This document shows, in pieces, positions 1-7,040 of a DNA stretch of 64,000 nt; position 1 is the stretch's first letter; every line of letters begins with the position of its first letter. The notes under the pieces were generated by a model that had not been told where the DNA came from, did not search any database, and saw only the letters and a list, made by a program, of their open reading frames with translations. The translations under genes and the position numbers were made by a program. The DNA comes from Halobacillus litoralis (GTDB taxonomy: Bacteria > Bacillota > Bacilli > Bacillales > Halobacillaceae), in contig NZ_WMEW01000013.1 of the NCBI RefSeq assembly GCF_009856355.1, positions 41,064 through 105,063 on the forward strand. Reading direction: 5' to 3'.

Positions 1-24
1 GGCGGCCGCTTTTTCATGAGCTGA

Positions 25-174
25 TTAATTCATATAATGGTCGGGACGAAGTTTATTTGTGTGTTTTTCATCTATTTGTCTTTCGATGTCTTCAATCGCT
101 TCTTCGTCTTGCAGCAGCTGCTGCTTGTTACGATCAACAAGTTCTTCAAAAGATAAACGGTGAATCGATCTCAT
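25..174 (-). CDS. FbpB-type small protein (49 aa)
   Basis: A 49-residue charged protein beginning MRSIHRLSFEELVDRN. It matches the pattern of the Fur-regulated basic protein FbpA/FbpB family (SFEELV, then a K/E-rich helix with IE and a KH tail). In Bacillus subtilis these small proteins are thought to act with the FsrA sRNA in iron sparing. The start is set by an AAGGAAGTG ribosome binding site just upstream; the reading frame stays open further upstream without plausible protein. I see no clear Fur box in the 108-bp divergent gap to patA, so iron control is not shown here. The family call rests on remembered sequence pattern only. Confidence 0.65.
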   Translation of the reverse strand: MRSIHRLSFEELVDRNKQQLLQDEEAIEDIERQIDEKHTNKLRPDHYMN

Positions 175-282
175 TCTACACTTCCTTTCCCTGTTTTCGT
201 TTGAATTATAACAAAATTCAACAAATGATATACCTGAATTGTTTGAACATTTTGTTAACTTTATGTAAAAAGGAGAGCTACA

Positions 283-1434
283 ATGGAACATTTGATCAAC
301 CCCACAGTTAAAAACATCGAAATTTCCGGCATCCGGCGTTTTTTTAATATGGTCAGCCATTACGATGACGTCGTTTCCCTGACCATCGGCCAGCCGGACT
401 TCCCTACACCCGATGCTGTCAAGCAGGCAGGTATCCAGGCGATTGAAAATAACCAGACAAGCTACACCCATAACGCCGGTCTCCTTGAACTGCGCCGGGC
501 CGTTCAGCAGCATACAGCTGACTCGTATGGTCTTTCCTATCAGGCTGAGCAGGAGATCATCATCACCGTAGGAGCATCCGAAGCGCTGGACTTATCCCTG
601 CGTACGCTACTGAATCCAGGTGATGAAGTCATCCTCCCCGGCCCTGTTTACCCCGGGTATGAACCATTGATCCGGCTTGCAGGCGGCACCCCGGTATTCG
701 CAGATACGAGTGCGGAGGCATTTAAACTGACCGGCGACATCATTCAGGCGCATATCACTGAAAAAACAAAAGCAGTGATTCTTCCCTACCCCTCCAACCC
801 GACCGGTGTATCATTAACAGAAGAAGAGCTGAAGGATATTGCTGCCGTCATCAAACAGAACGAAATCTTTATCATCGCTGATGAAATCTACAGTGAACTC
901 GTTTATGAACAGCCGCATACATCCATCGCTTCCATTCCGGAGGTCCGGGACAACGTTATCGTCGTCAACGGGGTATCCAAATCCCACAGTATGACGGGAT
1001 GGCGGATCGGCTATCTGCTTGCACCGGAATGGCTGTCGCGTCATCTATTGAAAGTCCATCAATATAACGTTTCCTGCGCAGCCTCGATCAGTCAATATGC
1101 TGCCCTGGAAGCACTGTCCAATCAGAAGCAGGAAGCAGCACGCATGCGTGACGCCTATAAAGAACGGCGTGATTACGCAGCTGGACGTCTTGAACAGATG
1201 GGATTGTCGTTTGCCCAGCCGGACGGGGCCTTTTATTTGTTCATTCAATTCCCACTGAATGGGAAGTCAACGACTGATAAAGCCGTCGAGCTTGTAGAGG
1301 AGGCCGGCCTTGCCCTCGTTCCGGGGGATGCGTTTTCCACCTATGGAGAAGGATACATGCGCCTTTCCTACGCTTACAGCATGGAAACACTGAAAAAAGG
1401 CCTCGATAGACTTGAGAATTACTTGAATTCATAG
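283..1434 (+). CDS. patA: N-acetyl-L,L-diaminopimelate aminotransferase PatA
   Basis: A 383-aa fold-type I PLP aminotransferase, close along its whole length to B. subtilis PatA (starts MEHLINP; contains GQPDFPTP, SYTHNAG, PYPSNPTG, ADEIYSEL). The PLP lysine is K233 in VNGVSKSHSMTGWRIG. PatA transaminates N-acetyl-2-amino-6-oxopimelate with glutamate in the acetylase branch of lysine/diaminopimelate synthesis, in the cytosol. The AAAAGGAG site lies 8 bases before the ATG. It is divergent from the small FbpB-type gene and ends in a strong hairpin terminator, so it is probably monocistronic. Confidence 0.92.
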   Translation: MEHLINPTVKNIEISGIRRFFNMVSHYDDVVSLTIGQPDFPTPDAVKQAGIQAIENNQTSYTHNAGLLELRRAVQQHTADSYGLSYQAEQEIIITVGASEALDLSLRTLLNPGDEVILPGPVYPGYEPLIRLAGGTPVFADTSAEAFKLTGDIIQAHITEKTKAVILPYPSNPTGVSLTEEELKDIAAVIKQNEIFIIADEIYSELVYEQPHTSIASIPEVRDNVIVVNGVSKSHSMTGWRIGYLLAPEWLSRHLLKVHQYNVSCAASISQYAALEALSNQKQEAARMRDAYKERRDYAAGRLEQMGLSFAQPDGAFYLFIQFPLNGKSTTDKAVELVEEAGLALVPGDAFSTYGEGYMRLSYAYSMETLKKGLDRLENYLNS

Positions 1435-1440
1435 GTTATA

Positions 1441-1486
1441 CCAACAACGGGCTGTCGTGGAAGTTCACGACAGCCCGTTTTGTTGG
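1441..1486 (+). terminator. Rho-independent terminator after patA
   Basis: A long inverted repeat, with AACGGGCTGTCGTG paired to CACGACAGCCCGTT, is followed by T-rich sequence. It lies 6 bases after the patA stop codon. Confidence 0.85.
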
Positions 1487-1613
1487 AGACAGGTGTATCT
1501 ATTTTTATTGACAGCGCCTGATTTTAAAAACTTTCATTCTTCTAGTACACGAACCTATGCAGCTTCTTCTTTTTTTCATAGGCTGTACTATAACGATTGA
1601 AGGAGGATGACGA

Positions 1614-2003
1614 ATGGCGAATTGTTGTTGTCCCGACCGTGGTGGTCAATTTGCTATGGATGAATTCTGCGGAAACTTCACGATTGATTGTTTAACCGAT
1701 GCGCCAGCCCCGGACTTCGGTCTAGCTGAAACGGTCTGGTCCTCAAGTTTCACCATTGATGCAGGTACCATCAGCGTCTTTTATGATACCGGCTGTGCTG
1801 ATCCCCTTACCGTCTATGTTGCCAATGGAGGGGTCGTTGTAGACACCTTCACTGTGCCCCTTGCCACCCTTGGAAGTAACGGGAATACAAGGTCGGTGAC
1901 GGTTCAGGCCTTTGATGAAGTCCGTATCATTTGTAATACAGATGCCGCAGCAGGAAACTCATGCCGGGGAAAATACTGCATCAGCGCGAATTATCGATTA
2001 TAA
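1614..2003 (+). CDS. Endospore appendage (Ena)-like pilin, copy 1
   Basis: A 129-aa protein with the layout of S-type endospore appendage subunits (Enas domain, formerly DUF3992). A short N-terminal connector has cysteines C4-C5-C6, then 12 residues, then C19 (C-C-X12-C). A beta-rich core follows, and the C-terminus reads GKYCISANYRL, matching the G-X2-C-X4-Y signature. In Bacillus cereus group Ena fibres these cysteines cross-link stacked subunits into very stable pili on spores. There is no signal peptide, as expected for mother-cell assembly. The ribosome binding site is GAAGGAGGATGACGA. A hairpin directly downstream suggests this gene is made in excess over the next two. The function is by pattern match, not by search. 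Confidence 0.75.
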   Translation: MANCCCPDRGGQFAMDEFCGNFTIDCLTDAPAPDFGLAETVWSSSFTIDAGTISVFYDTGCADPLTVYVANGGVVVDTFTVPLATLGSNGNTRSVTVQAFDEVRIICNTDAAAGNSCRGKYCISANYRL

Positions 2004-2008
2004 CCAGC

Positions 2009-2046
2009 GGGGCAGGATTCCTCATCCTTTCCTGCCTTTTTATTTT
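2009..2046 (+). terminator. Intra-locus terminator after Ena-like pilin 1
   Basis: GGCAGGA (2011-2017) pairs with TCCTGCC (2030-2036), followed by a TTTTTATTTT run. It sits between the first pilin gene and the next gene on the same strand. It would limit read-through and raise the ratio of the pilin to the downstream proteins. Confidence 0.75.
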
Positions 2047-2087
2047 ACGATTAGAGGCTGGTCCATTTTGAAAGGTGGTGTGCCTAT

Positions 2088-2828
2088 ATGGCCACGATTG
2101 ATGAAATTGTCGAAGCGCTGGTCACTCCTTTAACACAGTGCTGTTTAGTTAATGCAACGGTAACGGGTCCTTCTGATCAAAGCGAGATATTTTCTACACC
2201 ACTGCAGGGCTTTCCGACAAATGGCAATGAATTCGTTGTCTTAAGCAGCGGTTTTGCAAGCCTGACGCCGGGGACGGCTCCTACGTTTGTTTCTGAAAAC
2301 ACAGGCGGCCCCATCGTTCCCGCTGGAGACCCCTTAGGTTCTCCGGACGGACAGGAGTCTCTTGATGTTGTTACGGTCAGGCTGCAATTCCTTCTGCCGA
2401 AGGACCCCGGCAAGCTGACATTCGACTGGAAATTCGGGACCGAGGAAAATCCACAGTTTGTCGGACAGTTTGCCGATTATTTCCGGGCGGATGTCTTCAC
2501 TTCTCTCGGTACCGAAAATATTGCCCTGCTTCCCGACGGAACCCCCGTCACGGTTACAAACGCTGCACCCTTTTCCAATATGCCGAATGGGAGTTCCATG
2601 GCTCCTCTTCCTCCTTTTCCTACACCGAATGATGTTACGTACAACGCTGTGACCACTGAGATCTACACAGCAGAGCTTGATCTATCCTGCTACAGCTGTG
2701 AACTGATCACCCTACAGCTCCGAGTGGCTGACGTCATTGACCGGGTGTTTAACTCGGCTGCTTTTTTGGATAATCTGCGGATCACCGGCTGCGAAGACCC
2801 GGAACCTGTAAAACCGATCTGTCCTTAA
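2088..2828 (+). CDS. Choice-of-anchor-L-like protein in Ena-like locus
   Basis: 246 aa, starting MATIDEIVEALV behind an AAAGGTGG site. The N-terminus has a CC pair (C18-C19, VTPLTQCCLVNATV). From about residue 35 to the end it resembles the choice-of-anchor L domain: LTFDWKFGTEENPQFVG compares with the family's FDY..GSEEYPEFVG, and RVADVIDRVFNSAAFLDN with the family's IADxxDSxYDSAVFLD. That domain occurs in surface and extracellular proteins; its ligand is unknown. No signal peptide. Flanked by two Ena-like genes, so it may be a fibre tip or spore-surface adhesin. That role is inferred only from position and from the shared N-terminal cysteine pair. Confidence 0.6.
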   Translation: MATIDEIVEALVTPLTQCCLVNATVTGPSDQSEIFSTPLQGFPTNGNEFVVLSSGFASLTPGTAPTFVSENTGGPIVPAGDPLGSPDGQESLDVVTVRLQFLLPKDPGKLTFDWKFGTEENPQFVGQFADYFRADVFTSLGTENIALLPDGTPVTVTNAAPFSNMPNGSSMAPLPPFPTPNDVTYNAVTTEIYTAELDLSCYSCELITLQLRVADVIDRVFNSAAFLDNLRITGCEDPEPVKPICP

Positions 2829-2944
2829 GCAGGATTGATAATGCTGGGAAAAGGAGAAAAAAAGCTGTCTGCCATGATGATAAAAAAGAGGGACCAGCAT
2901 GAATGTTTGCAGGTGCCGGCTACTATTCTAAAAGGGGGGATCTT

Positions 2945-3802
2945 ATGGATAAGCATTGTATACAGGCAGAAAAAGTGTATGACTGGGTAACCGCACCACT
3001 TCAATTTACGAAATGCTTAACCATTTCGTTTGTGGATGACGTTCTCATGGATGAAGTCTGCGGGAATTTCACATTGATGAACGATTCCCGTGAACTGCTA
3101 TGGCAGTCGCTGCTGGCTGAGCCTGTCACAGGCACCATTGTCCTCACCCTACAGCAGGGAGATTTGAATGATCTTTCTATCTTTATTAATGGAGATAAAA
3201 TAAAAAGCGGTACAGGGAAAACATTCAGCAGAACCGTCCAAGGGCTCCAAAGTCTTGAAGTTGAGCGTACAGGCGATGGAATTTTAAAAGGAAAATACTG
3301 CCTGGATTTAAACTACATCCTACCTCAAGGTAAGGAAGAACTGCCCCTTGATTGCGAATGCTACACCTGCTTTTTAGCGGATGGGTGCTGCAGGAAAGCC
3401 GATATCACCTCTATTGTATGCAGGGAAATTGGACGGAGAAAAGAAGTTCCGGTTGTTCTGCCGTCGGGTGAAAAAATCACCTTTCATGAGATTACTTTAT
3501 GTAAAGAAGGCTGTCTGGGTGTCAAACTTCCGAATGGGTGCATTTGCGTATGCGCCTTTTCCCAAATAGAAAAACTCCTTCTCTGTGCCCCGCCGGGGAC
3601 GATCATCCAATGTGAAGTGACCAGCTTTACCTGCAGGGTCCAAACGATTACGAAAGTCAAACACTGCCTCTGTCTGGAACTGCTGGTTGATATCTGTCAG
3701 TCTGTAAAAGTCGTTCACCCTGCAACCATTGCTGTCACCGCTCAGGAATGTGAACCACGTCCACCGATCCGCCCTACTTCCTGCTCCGACCAAAAAAACT
3801 GA
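2945..3802 (+). CDS. Ena-like core fused to cysteine-rich domain (spore surface protein)
   Basis: 285 aa, start chosen at the ATG behind AAAAGGGGGGATCTT. Residues 1-25 carry HCIQAEKVYDWVTAPLQF, a motif I associate with Bacillaceae spore-coat proteins. Residues about 24-128 form an Ena-like core: MDEVCGNFTL parallels MDEFCGNFTI in the 1614 gene, and GKYCLDLNYIL fits G-X2-C-X4-Y. Residues about 135-285 are a separate domain with many paired cysteines (CECYTC, GCC, GCICVC, CLCLE); the whole protein has about 23. This suggests a disulfide-linked anchor or cap joining appendage fibres to the coat. The hypothesis rests on architecture. There is no signal peptide. Confidence 0.6.
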   Translation: MDKHCIQAEKVYDWVTAPLQFTKCLTISFVDDVLMDEVCGNFTLMNDSRELLWQSLLAEPVTGTIVLTLQQGDLNDLSIFINGDKIKSGTGKTFSRTVQGLQSLEVERTGDGILKGKYCLDLNYILPQGKEELPLDCECYTCFLADGCCRKADITSIVCREIGRRKEVPVVLPSGEKITFHEITLCKEGCLGVKLPNGCICVCAFSQIEKLLLCAPPGTIIQCEVTSFTCRVQTITKVKHCLCLELLVDICQSVKVVHPATIAVTAQECEPRPPIRPTSCSDQKN

Positions 3803-3845
3803 TCTGCTCTTTATGTGAAAATGACATTCTGAAAAGGGCAGGTAC

Positions 3846-3888
3846 ATAAAAAAACTTACAGAACGGTAAGCTCTGTAAGTTTTATGAT
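3846..3888. terminator. Bidirectional terminator between Ena-like locus and spo0E-like gene
   Basis: ACTTACAGA pairs with TCTGTAAGT around a 9-base loop, with A-rich sequence on the left and T-rich on the right. It serves the convergent genes on both sides and overlaps the 3' end of the minus-strand gene. Confidence 0.75.
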
Positions 3889-4040
3889 TGTTGTTGAATC
3901 TCGTTGAGTAATGTATCCAGCCGTTGACTAATTTGAACCGATTCCACACTGGAGAATCCCTTTTCATTCGCGACCTCCATCATTCTTTTCCGAAGGCGCT
4001 CAACCTCTTCCAGCATCGTCTCTTTATCCATAACCTGCAC
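3882..4040 (-). CDS. Spo0E-family aspartyl-phosphate phosphatase
   Basis: About 52 aa. The C-terminal half reads SVESVQISQRLDTLLNEI, matching the Spo0E signature (SQxLDxLI). Spo0E-like proteins are two-helix hairpins that dephosphorylate Spo0A~P and hold back sporulation. An AGGAGGT site is 8 bases before a GTG codon (MQVMDKETMLEE) but 17 bases before the later ATG, so I chose the GTG. Its place between two blocks of spore-surface genes is suggestive but proves no link. Confidence 0.75.
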   Translation of the reverse strand: MQVMDKETMLEEVERLRKRMMEVANEKGFSSVESVQISQRLDTLLNEIQQQS

Positions 4041-4328
4041 GTGCGACGACCTCCTGCCAGTCCTATCTTTTTTGTATTTATCTCTTTCATATACGTAAGC
4101 AAAAGGAATGTTTGTTCGCCTGTCCAACCTGCACGAAAAGAATTATCTCAATTTTCATTTCATTTGTAAAGTTATTTGCTAAAACAATTTACAATTCGAC
4201 ATAGGAAGACCGTCGTTTCCCCCTTTCCTATGTTACATATCCATTACATTGAAATCGATCTCCCTTTCATTTCTAAAGCAATATGGTAAAATAAGAGCGA
4301 AATCATATCTGTTCATCGAGAAAGGAAG

Positions 4329-4856
4329 ATGAGATTGTCCGAACAATCTAAAAGTGAATGGCTGGAATGGTTAAAAGCCATCGCCGTCGCCATCACACTG
4401 GCCTTCATTCTAAGAACGTTCTTCTTCGCCACGTCTATCGTAGAGGGTGCCAGCATGGATCCTACTCTCCAAAACGGTGAACGAGTCATGTTCAATAAAA
4501 TTATCTACTATATAGACGAGCCTGAGCGTGGAGACATCGTTATCATCGAACGTCCTGTCAAAAGTTATGTGAAACGAATCATCGGTCTGCCTGGAGATAC
4601 CGTTGAAATCCGGGATCATGAGCTTTATGTTAATGGAGAGAAGGAGACGCAGGAATACTTGAGTGAAGATGCAGCCTCCGCTACAAGAGATTACGGTCCT
4701 GTTGATGTTCCCGACGGAAAATACTTCGTCATGGGAGATAACCGCTCCATCAGTAAAGACAGCCGCAACGGCCTCGGCTTTATTGAAGAAGATGAAATCA
4801 TCGGCCGTACAGAACTGGTGATCTATCCATTTAATGAATGGGGACTAACGAATTAA
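4329..4856 (+). CDS. sipS: Type I signal peptidase
   Basis: 175 aa, one N-terminal membrane anchor (residues about 15-35) and an extracytoplasmic catalytic domain. The catalytic Ser is S42 in EGASMDPTL and the Lys is K82 in SYVKRIIGLPGD. The MGDNRSISKDSR box is present. The length and single anchor are those of the prokaryotic SipS/T/U/V type, not the archaeal-type SipW. It removes signal peptides from secreted preproteins at the outer face of the membrane. The start follows AAAGGAAG. The gene stands alone, followed by a strong terminator. The symbol is used in the broad sense, since the Sip paralogues cannot be told apart here. Confidence 0.9.
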   Translation: MRLSEQSKSEWLEWLKAIAVAITLAFILRTFFFATSIVEGASMDPTLQNGERVMFNKIIYYIDEPERGDIVIIERPVKSYVKRIIGLPGDTVEIRDHELYVNGEKETQEYLSEDAASATRDYGPVDVPDGKYFVMGDNRSISKDSRNGLGFIEEDEIIGRTELVIYPFNEWGLTN

Positions 4857-4910
4857 AAACCTTTCCAGGCGAGGCACTGAAAAACTGAGGATTTGTGAAA
4901 GGTAAAGCTC

Positions 4911-4961
4911 AAAAAAGCGGATGGCATGGATACAAAATTTCCAAGCCATCCGCTTTTTTCT
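4911..4961 (+). terminator. Terminator after signal peptidase gene
   Basis: AAAAAAGCGGATGGC pairs with GCCATCCGCTTTTTT around a loop of roughly 20 bases, about 55 bases after the stop. The symmetric A and T runs allow function in both directions. Confidence 0.8.
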
Positions 4962-5073
4962 ATTTTCATGAGGCTTACATTTCTCATTCCCTGTTAAAAA
5001 CGCAATAGTACCTTGAAGCCGCATGATTTCGAGACCCGAATAGGAGGCAGCCTCGTTCCAGGCTGAATGTTTT

Positions 5074-5217
5074 TTATTTTTGATTGATCAGCTTCTCCGG
5101 CCACTGATGCATCGTTTCAATCAGCTGATCCAGCTTACCTTCGATACGGTGAAGCAGGTAAAAGGTCACCGCAACAGGAAAACCGACATCCGCCATAATC
5201 GATATCCACGTGTCCAA
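5074..5217 (-). CDS. YvrJ-family small membrane protein (47 aa)
   Basis: Encodes DTWISIMADVGFPVAV, then TFYLLHRIEGKLDQLIE, ending EKLINQK. This is the YvrJ family pattern: one membrane helix with GFP, followed by a short amphipathic helix. The AAAGGAGG site is directly against an ATG at 5226 but at good spacing (9 bases) for a TTG at 5217, so the TTG is preferred. In Bacillaceae this family often sits beside DUF2922 and DUF1659 genes, as it does here. The function is unknown. Confidence 0.75.
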   Translation of the reverse strand: MDTWISIMADVGFPVAVTFYLLHRIEGKLDQLIETMHQWPEKLINQK

Positions 5218-5237
5218 GGGCAGCATCCTCCTTTGAT

Positions 5238-5274
5238 AAAAAAAGCCGCCCGCATCTCCCGGGCGGCTTTCCTC
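5238..5274 (-). terminator. Terminator of the DUF1659-DUF2922 pair
   Basis: AAAGCCGCCCG pairs with CGGGCGGCTTT, with a T run on the minus strand. It lies just after the stop of the DUF2922 gene and before the YvrJ gene, which may therefore be transcribed at a lower level. Confidence 0.8.
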
Positions 5275-5276
5275 AT

Positions 5277-5489
5277 TTACAATGTAATATCAAATACGTT
5301 CCGCTCCACAATGCGCGCTTCTTTCTTCGAGACAAGACTTCCACCTGTCGATGTGAAGCAGTCCTGAAGAAGGATTTCATCCATCGCAGCATTCACCGCA
5401 GCCGGATCCACCGGTTCTACAGGTTCATCCAGACTGATGGTCACCGTTCTGCTTTCTTCATTTAAAAACTTAAGCTCCAGCTTTTTCAT
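5277..5489 (-). CDS. DUF2922 family protein
   Basis: 70 aa, beginning MKKLELKFLNEESRTVTISL with the conserved DPAAVNAAMDEIL and F-x-STGGSLVSKKEARIVER segments of DUF2922. Likely cytosolic. The function is not known. It forms a pair with the upstream DUF1659 gene, 18 bases away, and the YvrJ gene follows. The context on either side is sporulation-surface genes, but no direct evidence ties the trio to spores. Confidence 0.8.
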   Translation of the reverse strand: MKKLELKFLNEESRTVTISLDEPVEPVDPAAVNAAMDEILLQDCFTSTGGSLVSKKEARIVERNVFDITL

Positions 5490-5507
5490 TCCATGACCTC
5501 CCAGTCA

Positions 5508-5732
5508 TTATTCTTCAGTAAGAATCGAGCGGTTATCACGAGCGACTTCTTCCAAGATGTGCTGTTGAAGCGGGGCAAGCGCAGCAGCTGTTTGATAGAG
5601 CTGTTCGTCTGATGCCTCGGTTTTCATGTTGTTAAACGATTTTGTCTTGTAAACCATGTTTCCCTCTTCGTCCTGTCCCACCGCTAATACAAGCTGCAGG
5701 CGGGAATCAATGCGGGTGTTGGTTACGGCCAT
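5508..5732 (-). CDS. DUF1659 family protein
   Basis: 74 aa, beginning MAVTNTRIDSRLQLVL, with the conserved GNMVYKTKSFNNMK and a helical C-terminus. It fits DUF1659. The start was chosen at the ATG 8 bases after GAGAGGAGG; a GTG three codons upstream is also possible. First gene of the DUF1659-DUF2922-YvrJ set. Its promoter must lie in the 187-bp divergent gap with the second Ena-like block. Confidence 0.8.
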   Translation of the reverse strand: MAVTNTRIDSRLQLVLAVGQDEEGNMVYKTKSFNNMKTEASDEQLYQTAAALAPLQQHILEEVARDNRSILTEE

Positions 5733-5863
5733 GTTTCTCACCTCCTCTCACTTCTATAATCGAAGCGAAAGGCTGATAGGTGTCGGTCTATTTATCCTTA
5801 TGGCCCAAATCCCAGAATGATATGCCTTCATAGACGGATGCACAAGCTGTTTCTACGATAATA

Positions 5864-5872
5864 CATAGATTA
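5864..5872 (+). promoter_or_regulatory. Candidate sigma-K -10 element before second Ena-like block
   Basis: CATAGATTA matches the sigma-K -10 consensus CATAnnnTA exactly and lies 48 bases before the start codon of the pilin gene at 5920. The nearest AC dinucleotide for a -35 (5842-5843) is about 20 bases away, longer than the usual 16-17, so the call is tentative. Late mother-cell expression would be expected for appendage genes. Confidence 0.4.
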
Positions 5873-5919
5873 TTACTATAGTGTAGATGTAAAAATCGAG
5901 GCTGCAAGGAGGAATGAAT

Positions 5920-6249
5920 ATGTGTGGTGTCTACTCGGATTCCGGGTCCGCGTGCTGCCCCCAGGCACAGATCGTTCAGGAGGAAATCTGCGGGAACATC
6001 AATGAACTGCTGGTCGCTGAAACTCTATGGGAAGCGCCTGCCGGGAGTTATGTTTCTGCAACATTCCAAGTGTTTAATTCGGCATCAAGTGCAGGAAGCA
6101 TTGTCACAGCCGGGGATGTCGTTTTGACAGCCCTGCCGGGGAACACAGTTTCCGAAAGTGTTAACAACCCGACATTATTTACGGTAACCACCCTCGCCGG
6201 GATAACCGGCACGTACTGTATTACGTTGTATAAACGTGTTTTAGCTTAA
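5920..6249 (+). CDS. Ena-like pilin, copy 2
   Basis: 109 aa. The N-terminal connector has C12-C13, then PQAQIVQEEI (10 residues), then C24, which fits the C-C-X10-12-C pattern of Ena pilins. The core is rich in small and beta-forming residues, and the end reads GTYCITLYKRVLA (G-X2-C-X3-Y, one residue short of the usual X4). The start was chosen at the second ATG, 7 bases after AGGAGG; the first ATG (5914) is only one base from it. Tandem with, and very similar to, the gene at 6272. Family known: self-assembling pilins on Bacillus spores. Assembly here is inferred. Confidence 0.72.
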   Translation: MCGVYSDSGSACCPQAQIVQEEICGNINELLVAETLWEAPAGSYVSATFQVFNSASSAGSIVTAGDVVLTALPGNTVSESVNNPTLFTVTTLAGITGTYCITLYKRVLA

Positions 6250-6271
6250 TAAAACAAAGGAGAATATGATT

Positions 6272-6601
6272 ATGTGTCAATCACATTCGGCCTGCTGTCC
6301 GCAGGCGCAGATCGTTCAGGAAAAAATTTGTGGGAATTTCAACGGCCTGCTTGCAGCTGAAGAAGTGTGGAGCGCTCCTGCAGGAAGCTACGTTTCCGGG
6401 ACCTTCCAGATTTTCAACTCGGCTTCCAGCCTGGCTCCTGTAGCAGGGGCAGTCGTAGGTGTACCACCTGGGGTTCTTGCAGCAGCTCCAGGTGTTACTG
6501 ACTCTGTCAGCGTCAACAGCCCGACTTCATTTACGATTACCTCTGCGATTGGCGACAGCGGTACCTACTGCATCACGCTTTACAAGCGCGTCCTTGCCTA
6601 A
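6272..6601 (+). CDS. Ena-like pilin, copy 3 (tandem duplicate)
   Basis: 109 aa. It shares with the preceding gene CCPQAQIVQE, ICGN, the APAGSYVS and FNSASS segments and the same last 13 residues. Connector cysteines are C8-C9, then 10 residues, then C20; the C-terminal cysteine is in GTYCITLY. A loop of about 20 residues rich in Ala/Pro/Val in mid-core differs from its twin, so the two may be structural variants for different positions in a fibre. The AAGGAG site is 9 bases before this ATG. 22 bases separate it from the upstream stop, so they are co-transcribed. Confidence 0.72.
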   Translation: MCQSHSACCPQAQIVQEKICGNFNGLLAAEEVWSAPAGSYVSGTFQIFNSASSLAPVAGAVVGVPPGVLAAAPGVTDSVSVNSPTSFTITSAIGDSGTYCITLYKRVLA

Positions 6602-6628
6602 TTCAATCAGATCTGCGTGCAGACAAAA

Positions 6629-6675
6629 AGAAAGCCCGGAAACCTCTTAGACAGGTAGCCGGACTTTCTTTTTTC
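6629..6675 (+). terminator. Terminator after second Ena-like block
   Basis: AGAAAGCCCGG pairs with CCGGACTTTCT (one bulge), followed by TTTTTT. Confidence 0.75.
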
Positions 6676-6681
6676 TACGTA

Positions 6682-6759
6682 TTAACCGTGATCAAAAATA
6701 GTGAGGCCGATCAACCCCAGCATAACGACAATACTCACAACATTCATGACGATTTCCAT
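6682..6759 (-). CDS. Possible 25-aa membrane peptide
   Basis: MEIVMNVVSIVVMLGLIGLTIFDHG: one hydrophobic helix nearly as long as the whole peptide. It is preceded by AGGAGTGGGAAGATC, a fair ribosome binding site. No family is recognised. Very short, so it may be chance, but the site plus helix is worth noting. Confidence 0.4.
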   Translation of the reverse strand: MEIVMNVVSIVVMLGLIGLTIFDHG

Positions 6760-7040
6760 GATCTTCCCACTCCTCTCTCTGCTTCCATTCTAACAAAAAA
6801 CGCTTTCATCTGCTTCTTTTATTTTCAGGCGTTCCCCGCATCTTTATACCTTCTCTTTTCCCGCTGTTCCTTATTCAAAACGAAACGTTCACAGGATATT
6901 CTTATCTTTATGTCCGTATTGTGAAATGGTGAACATTCTGACTCTTACTACGAACATGATGTCGTATACTGGAACTGTAGAAAAGATGCCGGCAATCATG
7001 TGAAATGTTGAACAAACTATTTTTACAAGGAGTGAGGATC

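Noticed and set aside
1..9. GCGGCCGC restriction-type sequence at the left edge, possible cloning scar
   Set aside because: It is followed by TTTTT and looks like the right arm of a natural terminator hairpin cut by the window edge.
175..282. Fur box before the FbpB-type gene
   Set aside because: The region is AT-rich but no 19-bp GATAAT-type inverted repeat is visible.
1561..1600. Sigma-K promoter before the first Ena-like gene
   Set aside because: CATAGGCTGTA and TGTACTATA each miss the CATAnnnTA spacing or bases, so I could not support a site.
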